A DNA stretch of 64,000 nucleotides from Marasmius tenuissimus (lineage: Eukaryota > Basidiomycota > Agaricomycetes > Agaricales > Marasmiaceae). The notes beneath the pieces are model-generated. The model was not told the origin of the DNA and ran no database searches. It saw nothing but the letters and a program-made list of their open reading frames with translations. Positions 56,921 to 64,000 of this stretch are shown here, in pieces. The stretch spans positions 2,604,001 to 2,668,000 of the forward strand of contig JAQOTA010000054.1 in the NCBI GenBank assembly GCA_029532415.1. The letters are read 5' to 3'. The position numbers were made by a program, and so were the translations under genes. Position 1 is the stretch's first letter. Every line of letters starts with the position of its first letter.

Positions 56921-59908
56921 ATGCATAGCATATCATGCTATACTCGCAAACGAATCCTTCTGTCGTCATTTCTCACCTCGTCAGCCATCGTTCATCCACA
57001 CCAACATAACTTCCATACATCCTCCTCTGTTCATTCAGCACCGCATCCTCTCCCGGTTCAACAGAATGTCGACCTCACATCAAAGCTGAACGGGACCTCG
57101 AAAAGTTCAAAACCTCCTTCCGAACTTGAGGAATATCAACACTTTGTCAATTTCGCTGCACCCATTACTCAGGCCCGGAAGTCAAGACGAGCGAACTCCA
57201 TGCAGGTCAAGTTCGATCTCAGACAGGAACAGACAGCGGAAAAGGTCCATCGTTTACTTTCGAAGCTGCACGAGAAGCCTGGGGAGGGAAAGGATTGGGA
57301 TGAAGGCGAGATTGAGGATAGGGATCTGAGTCAGGGCCAGAACACCGGCAATAATGGGGAGTCGAGCGCGGTTCGTGAAGCTCCTGAAGGCTCGAAGTCG
57401 AAGAAGAAGGGGAAGGGAAAGGCACAGAGGGAGGAGCAAACTGGTCAGTAGCGTCACCTCAATATATCGAGTTCGACTTGTGCTTAACAGCGCGTTCGAA
57501 TTTAGACCCTGAAGGCTTCGACAAGAAAGCTGGCCGCGCTGAGAAACGAAAGAGACGGAAACTGGCCCAGAAAACGAAAAAGGAGGCACTGCAGGCACTG
57601 ACGACTACGGCATACACAAAAAAGGTTGAAGGCTTCTTAGGCAGTGATTCGACCACGAACATACTTGCGGGTACGTTTCAGAGCCTGCTTTTAGCTTCGT
57701 GCAAAGGACTACCATTCTCAATTCCCATTCTACTAGACCTGGAGCCTCCGACGAAACAAAATCCCGTTGCCAGACTGGCGCACGGTCTTGACCGGGTATT
57801 ATTCAAGTGCGTGGCCCTTGACCTCGTTCGCTCACAGCAAGCTTACATTTATGTCTCTTTTCCAATACAGCCCCGGTGTCTACTGGCTGCGAGATCCTCG
57901 ATCTCGCGTGTATAATTTCCATCCAGCCATTGAAACGATACCTAAAGTGTTCGATTTCGCCTTCGAGCGTTTGACTGGATTCGTCAAGAGCTCAAGGGAC
58001 GAGGTGAATGGTCTTTTCCACGTGCCTTCGGAGCTTCAGGCTCAAACTCCGCGATTCTACCTTGTCTAGGATTTATGGGAATTGGCCAAAAGAGAGAAAC
58101 GTACTTTCGGAGGCTCCACTTCTTCATTGTCCGGGATGTTATGCCAGATTTACTTCATGTTGTCGGATAATAAAGGCGTGGATCTATCAATGCTCAGCAA
58201 GAAGTTCCAGGGGGAGGTTCGCAGTCTTTTCGTCTGAATGCATTCGCTAGCTGACATATATCTTGTTCTAAACACAGCTAACGGCGTTCACTCCCGGTCA
58301 GCGAATGGCTGCTTCTGTCGTCTTCAATCACAAGGACGGAAGATACGCTATTGACTCGTACTCTGACAACTCGCTCGAGGCCGAGAAGAACATCTTGACT
58401 TGGATGGTGAGTGACTCCCCGAGCACAAATATCTCAGAACTCAACTCGAACCCTTGATAGGGTACTTTGCTCGAGAAATACTTGACAATGAGCCCAGAGG
58501 AGTTTGTCACTTACATGAGAACTCACGCTGAAAGGCCTGTAATCGAGGACGACAAGGCTTCCGACGGGCCAGTCCGCGAGGCTTATCGATATTCAAAGGT
58601 AATGTAACCCAGACCTACCCACCGAAAACCAGTACTCACCTTCCTTTTTCATCCTCTCTTCTCAGTCAAACGCGTTCGTCATGCGGTCGCAACTCGACTG
58701 TCAAGATCCTCGTCTACCTGGAACAGGCGTGTTCGACATCAAAACTCGTGCCTGTCTACCTATACGAATGGATCTTCTCAATTTCGAGGAGAGCTCGGGT
58801 TACTTGATCAACAAACGGTTCGGTCTCATGGAAAGCTTCGAACGGGAGTATTGCGATTTGATCCGGGCAGCCTTCTTAAAGTATAGGTACGTCGTTCCTC
58901 TCCTTATTTTCGATACCTTCCTTACAAGTGCTCCAGTTTCCAAGTCCGGATAGGCAACATGGATGGTGTTTTCGTGGCCTACCACAATACTGAGCGGTTG
59001 TTCGGTTTCCAATACGTTTCCGTTGAGGAGATGGACCAGCAGTTGTTCAGCAAGGCGCCTGGAGCGGGAGATGTAATTTTCAACAAGTGTGTGCAGATGA
59101 TGGAGATCATCGCGGAGGAAATCGTCAAGTGTTATCCTCAAGAAGTGAGTTGGCTCCAGTCCGCTTAACTCTCGCTCTGACCGCTCCCTATCTCAAGTCC
59201 GTCCGATGCACATTCGAAACGGAGGAAAACTCGAACAAACTCCATGTCTGGGTTGAGCCCGTCGAACCAAGCGAAGCCGGGCCGACAATCAAAGAACTTG
59301 TCGTCACCACTCAAAGCTTTTTGGATGACCGAGGCGTCATAGGGAGAGAGGCAATCCATAACTGTACTGATCAACCTTGTGAGTTTCGTGGGGTTTTTTT
59401 CTGTCGACCATATTGAATAATTACTCCGTCTTTCTTTTCAGGGAATGTCTATTGGAAGATACGACACATGAACGATTCTGAAGAAGAAATGCATGTTCGT
59501 TTGAAGGCAGCGAAGGAAAGGCAGTTCCGAGCTTACAGCTTACCTTCCGGTGTTAGCCATTCGACCATCAAGGAGTGGTGGGAGAAACTGAATTTTGGGA
59601 AGAAGAAAGAGAAGGGATCGGGCAACGAGTCCAACATCGAGAAACAGATACCCGAGTTCTTCCACACGTATTTCCAAGAACCTGATCGGAAGATCGAGCT
59701 GCTACGTTCAATCGCGAAACAGGGACGGCTTGAGACTCAAAAATTGGAACAGGAAGAGAGGGGGAAACCAAAAATTGTTTATGGTCTTGGAGAGGTTCAT
59801 CTGGATGAGGAAACCGAGGTGCAGAAGATCAAAGAGAGTTTCAAGCATGCAGAACCGAAGGTTGAATCGGGGTCGAAGTCACACGATGTGGTGACACCAT
59901 CTTTATAG
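56921..59908 (+). CDS. PET127: Mitochondrial RNA-degradation/processing protein PET127
   Basis: Mitochondrial membrane-associated protein needed for 5' processing of mitochondrial mRNAs in yeast. I start at the ATG at 56921 (MHSISCYTRKRILLSSF), which gives a basic presequence; the frame is open further upstream but without ATG. A low-complexity charged stretch follows (DPEGFDKKAGRAEKRKRRK). The PET127 core begins with PVARLAHGLDRVLF joined to NPGVYWLRDPRSRVYNF, then FDFAFERLTGFVKSSRDE and, over later exons, AVNPGQ-like and SYSDNS regions, VMRSQLDCQDPRLPGTGVFD, IKTRACLPIRMDLLNFEES, RIGNMDGVFVAYHNTERLFG and FQYVSVEEMDQQLF. Ends VVTPSL at 59908. About ten short introns. Divergent from ARL8, 180 bp between start codons. 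Confidence 0.87.
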
Positions 59909-60137
59909 TGCGACGGCAACGAGGAGCGTTGCAGACATTACCCATCTCACGCTTACACGCGCATAGATATATATTAATCTCCCACAGATATACTAGACGT
60001 CGAGGACTAATCCCTACTGTATGTATCCATAGTTGTTTTCTGGACCAAAGCGAGAGCATGCGGAGGGCGGTTGTGCATTCCGGAGGGGTGTGTTTTTGAA
60101 TTGTTCGTGGAGGTACCCTGTGGAGTACGCGAGGACT

Positions 60138-61033
60138 TCAAAGGCTCAAGAAATCCTCGTCCTCGTCTATGATGAGGTCTAGTAACTTGAAGAAAGAAGC
60201 TGCTGGGAAGCCAACAACATTGTTGTAATCGCCCTCGATTTTTCGGACGAGAAGAGCGCCAAGTCCCTACGTTGCGATGAGGCAGGGATAGTGAAGACAT
60301 TAGGCTACGACCTACCTGAATTGCAAAACCTCCCGCTCGGTCAACACCTTCCCCACAATCCGCGTAGGCTTTCAAAAGGTGTTCAGGGTTGTCTGCAAAA
60401 TACACCAACGAACGCTCATCGATCGAGCGTATAGCGTATCCTGGCGCCTGCAAAACTGGGTACACTATTCACACCAGATACGTATTTGAGCAGTACCACC
60501 TCGATTTGCCTTCAAGACATACCTAGAGTTACTCCAGTCACGACCTCGCATACACTTCCATTGAGATCCATCAACATTCGGAGATTGTCTGCCTTATCCA
60601 AAGGCTTTTCGAGCAGCTCCTGAGCCATATCTGGAAGTACATTGTATCCTGTTTGGGTTGTAGAAGGTTGTGCGTGGGTCAAGACCACCGTGTCCGCAGC
60701 GATAATAAGATCGGGAGCTTCATCTGGGTTTTCCGTCTATCAACACTCAGTCTTGCTTCGTTTGAGCAGCATGAAGCATGAGCATACCACGAGTCTCTCG
60801 TAGACCTCGACAGCCTTGTGAGTGGCCGTGGCTACCGGGTATTCGTGAACATTTTGGAAGGAATCGATACCGAGATCTTCCTTGAACGTAGAGGGAATGA
60901 TCTCAGGCGCAAGGCCCAGAGTCGCTAGAATTTCCTTTCTTCGCGGGCTGTTTGAGGCGAGAACAATGCGTTTGTCTTTGAGCTTCTTGATCGCAGGGAG
61001 ACCATGGAGGGCATGAGAGAGGACAGAAGACAT
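60138..61033 (-). CDS. Maf-family nucleotide pyrophosphatase
   Basis: House-cleaning enzyme that hydrolyses non-canonical or selected nucleoside triphosphates to monophosphates. Starts MSSVLSHALHGLPAIKK, then the Maf signature RIVLASNSPRRKEILATLG, EYPVATATHKAVEVYERL, PDLIIAADTVV, LLEKPLDKADNLRMLMDLNG, VCEVVTGVTL and GGFAIQGLGALLVRKIEGDY, NNVVGFP, ending DEDEDFLSL. A Maf start a little upstream is possible, but this ATG gives the usual length and lies only 37 bp from the divergent PIG-X start. Three to four introns keep frame. Activity class (dTTP/UTP type) is inferred from general resemblance to the ASMTL/Maf group. Confidence 0.9.
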
Positions 61034-61070
61034 CGTACACAGCCACCCGGGCACCTTGCCCCCGACCCCC

Positions 61071-61798
61071 ATGTCCTCCCCTCGTCTACTCACCAAGGTC
61101 TACCAGAATGGCTATCATCCGACAGTGACGACAATGATATCCAACTGGACCTCTCAATGCTCCCTCCATTTGCTATTCACATTACCTCCGTTGGCCTTCG
61201 TAGATCCATACGAACTCGAGACTAGTTATGCCGACCAATACGCATTTCATCTAATTGGACACCGTGGGTTAGAGCTTCCGGTCATGGCGGTGGAATCTGT
61301 GGAAAGTCAGTTACTTCTCGATGTGAAGAAGGTGCATGATGCAACCGGGACAATGGAGATACCCGTCCCAATTCATCTACGCTATGGGCAACTTTCGTCG
61401 TCCAAGGCGTATGAAGAAGTTCCAATACCCTGGCCGAAAGGTTACATGGCTTGCTCTCCTCAAGATATTGCTCCATCTCATAGTGCGTTCCTATGCATCA
61501 TTTCTAGCTTCTATGATCCAAATTCTTGTGCGCAGACTCGCAAGTCGACCCTCCGGAGGAATTTAGCGCACTCTTTAGCAAGGATCTTCACCTTTTCCCT
61601 ATCAGACCGCAAAACTCTTCGGCTCCGACAGAAATCCTGCGCCTTCCTGTTGGAAACTCTCTGCACCTCCCCCACGTTGAGATTGGGACAGCCCTCATCA
61701 TTCTTGCGTGTTTTCTCTATCTATGTTGGACGAGCTGGCGCACCAAACTCCGAATAAACACCGGGGACGCCGCGTTACGTTACAGAAAGGAGGATTGA
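61071..61798 (+). CDS. PIG-X/PBN1-type subunit of GPI mannosyltransferase I
   Basis: ER membrane protein that stabilises the PIG-M mannosyltransferase adding the first mannose to GPI anchors. The first exon opens MSSPRLLTKVYQNGYHPTV and contains LPPLAFVDPYELETSY, IPVPIHLRYG and VPIPWPKGYMAC, the usual lumenal-domain landmarks. The intron after CATCTCATA (61485-61539) joins the second exon: VDPPEEFSALFSKDLHLFP, then a single C-terminal membrane helix, IGTALIILACFLYLCW, and a short basic tail ending ALRYRKED. The size suits the family. A second in-frame ATG (MISNWTSQ) is a possible alternative start. Assigned by pattern. Confidence 0.82.
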
Positions 61799-62175
61799 AA
61801 CAGCGTGTATGATCAACGCCAGTATCGGACGACTCCAGAGTGACTCACCCGATTGGCGGAGGAATCTTCTGGAGTCCGCCACAAGATTGAACGACGGGAA
61901 AACGTTCGAACGTGCAGGGTATGTGGGATATCCTTCCAGTGCGTGTTCGTAACATATTTCTACATACATGATACAATTAACGTAGATTAACCACGACTGG
62001 TGGTGGTTATAAGTGAATATACATGTACTAGCTCATAAATAATTGAGGTGGGAGTAAAGTCCTTTGGATAGTTAAACAGATACAAAGACGGAATGTGAGG
62101 GAAGGAAGGAAGGAAGAGTTTATTACACGGCATGGTCCACGAGCTGAACGCCGGTTCCAAGTGGAGTGAAATCGT
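61799..62175. other. Convergent spacer between PIG-X and AOX genes
   Basis: No gene. Contains a short (GGAA)n run at about 62099-62115 and both 3' regions. Confidence 0.5.
62099..62115 (+). repeat. (GGAA)n microsatellite
   Basis: About four GGAA units within the 3' region of the alternative oxidase gene; ordinary slippage repeat. Confidence 0.6.
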
Positions 62176-63978
62176 TCAGGATTTTGGGGCCCTTTCTTCG
62201 GGCTTTTCTACGGCTTCACGTTGCTCCTGAAGAAACTTGTGGGACTCCTGCAAGTATGCTTCTGATTCACTTCTCTCGAAACTGCCAAAACGCCCGTGAG
62301 TAACCGTCTGAAGAATGTGTGGATTAGATACATACGCAATTCTCTTTCCTTTGGTGTGCATGTCGGGTTCCCTCAGGGCGAAGGGATTGACGTCAACTTT
62401 GCCGTTCAAGTTGGCTAGACTGTGGTTGACGAAACGATGGGTGGTTTCGTCAGACCGCACCGCGTAGATGACATCTAGCAGCTTGGCATCTGCCGGTAAC
62501 CGCCAGTAGTCGATAGCAATCTGCGGTGCAGGCATGTCGGACCTAATATACTCATGCATGAGATCTTTACGACCAACGGTGAACAGACATAAGTACTCAC
62601 CACTCGGGAATGAGGCCGGCTTCCATATCTTTGATGCATTTCGTACTGTGGAACACCATCGTAATCATTTCTCCTAGGACTGCACCAGACGAACGTACTA
62701 AGTAAGGACAGCTTCTTCTTCAAGATGTCCCACAAAACGATGGCAAATTCGCGGAGAGACGAGATATGATAGGACTGTGGAGAACGACCACAGGTTAGTA
62801 TTGGATCACCAATGGTTTGAAACACGTACAAAAGAGGTTGTAGAAAACGCCCTGTGCCCCCAAAATCATAGCACGGAAGAAGATAGAGGGCTTGCGCAGC
62901 GTCATGAAGGTCCTAAAGTGGTCGGAGAGGTCAATGTCAATAGAGAGATCGTGAGTAAGGCTGACTGAGAACTCACATGAGATGCATTCTTTCATTCTCT
63001 GCTTCTTCTAAGCATGTGTGTATCCTGAAGGGCAAATACAGCATTGAGTACAGAGAAACCGAAGCCAATGACGGAGGTGAGTATTTACCATCCATTGTCG
63101 CGGCGCTAATGAGGAAAAGAAGAAGGCAGAGGTAAGGAATATGATCGAACCTGGATGTGGCCAAAGGACGTCACGTACCATGAGTCGTAAACTCGTCAGA
63201 TGTCGTATTGTGGCGGCCACCATCCCGGGGACGCCAGCAATGGTCTCGAGGAAAAGAATCCGCTGTTACGGCCAAAAAGGTTACTTAGGCTAAGGAAATG
63301 AGGGGACAGAATACGTACGCTTAACCAAGCTTTGTCGTCGAGGAGATACCCCTCCTTTCGGAGTTCCGCTAAGGTCATCTCACTTCCAGGAGGGATCTTC
63401 TTGTGTCTGTACCCGGTAAAGAAGTCGTATCCCCATCTAAAAGGGCATTCAGCATGAACAAAAACATGAAAGCCGCAATGAACCAGCTCGCCTGCTTAGT
63501 TTAACGAGACTAGCTGCAGCACGATCTGAGAAACACGTCGCTTCACGGTGAAGAACCTGAAAAGCACATGTTAGCTGTGTGTATGCAACCCTATTGGCTC
63601 CAATTCCCTCACCTCAACCGCTTTGAGCTCTTCGGGCGTGTAAACAGGATGGAAGAGAACCCAATCGCCGGTTACGACGGCGTTCCCATGAACATGGTGG
63701 GTCTCGCTTGTGGTGATAGCGGCGGGCCTTTGCTCTACGAAGCATTTCATTAGCAATCAGCCTCAGGCAGGACGAAACCAGAAAGGCGACTCACGTAGAT
63801 GCGGCCCAACAGTGGCAGATTGCGCCCTTTCGTCCGATAGGCCATTTTGTTTGGACGCGCTTGATGAAATCGACCTTCTACAGATACCGGCACCGACAAC
63901 TTTGAGGTATCCGCTATAGGCTGGAGTTGACTGACGCGTCAACGCAGGCGCGACGCGACATAAAGAAGTCTTGAGCAT
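62176..63978 (-). CDS. AOX: Mitochondrial alternative oxidase
   Basis: Di-iron ubiquinol oxidase of the inner mitochondrial membrane, bypassing complexes III and IV. The presequence [17 protein letters not shown] is followed, after introns, by [51 protein letters not shown], and the iron ligands in [21 protein letters not shown] joined to [10 protein letters not shown], and [15 protein letters not shown]. The last intron, starting after AGAATTGC, joins [18 protein letters not shown], and the protein ends EERAPKS at 62176. Reading through that intron gives an in-frame but foreign insert. All di-iron Glu and His residues are visible, so it should be active. In fungi AOX is often induced by respiratory inhibition; no regulatory site was identified here. 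Confidence 0.93.
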
Positions 63979-64000
63979 TGTCAAGTTGACTGAGATCGAA

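Overview
The window is nuclear DNA from a filamentous basidiomycete, most likely an Agaricomycete. The evidence is dense genes with many 50-70 bp introns, a class I multicopper laccase, a CYP63-type P450, a Mug56/Spo71 protein, an alternative oxidase and a Tad-like LINE remnant. Products are named from protein motifs read by eye; no database search was possible, and exon boundaries were inferred from GT/GC...AG sites that keep conserved motifs in frame.

Layout. 0-9 kb: a poorly resolved left end, a three-finger C2H2 protein (minus) and RNase P/MRP subunit POP1 (minus). 9-20 kb: an uncharacterised multi-exon gene, a secreted low-complexity protein, a 5'-truncated LINE, the large Mug56/Spo71-like gene and a class III sirtuin. 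21-36 kb: a tandemly triplicated block. Each copy carries a CorA-like membrane protein gene, the mitochondrial ribosomal protein uS12m and the 5' part of the SUMO ligase gene NSE2. Only the rightmost copy is intact throughout; the other two are decaying, and both have a small terminal-inverted-repeat element in the uS12m/NSE2 promoter. 36-49 kb: a DUF2828/vWA protein, a laccase with about 21 exons including 6-nt and 15-nt micro-exons, a paralogue of the secreted protein, a small mitochondrial coiled-coil protein and a P450. 49-52 kb is poorly resolved. 52-64 kb is a compact housekeeping run: a paralogous C2H2 protein, RPN13, an SCOC-like coiled-coil protein, ARL8, PET127, a Maf-type nucleotide pyrophosphatase, PIG-X/PBN1 and alternative oxidase, several of them as tight divergent pairs.

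Functionally the genes are a mixture: RNA processing (POP1, PET127), mitochondrial translation and respiration (uS12m, AOX), genome maintenance (NSE2), ubiquitin handling (RPN13), endolysosomal traffic (ARL8, SCOC-like), GPI-anchor synthesis (PIG-X), and secreted or oxidative functions typical of a plant-litter fungus (laccase, P450, secreted paralogues). I see no CRISPR, prophage or biosynthetic cluster. The most unusual structure is the triplicated block with two apparently independent insertions of one element family into duplicated copies of the same roughly 100-bp promoter, together with the laccase micro-exons and several GC-AG introns.
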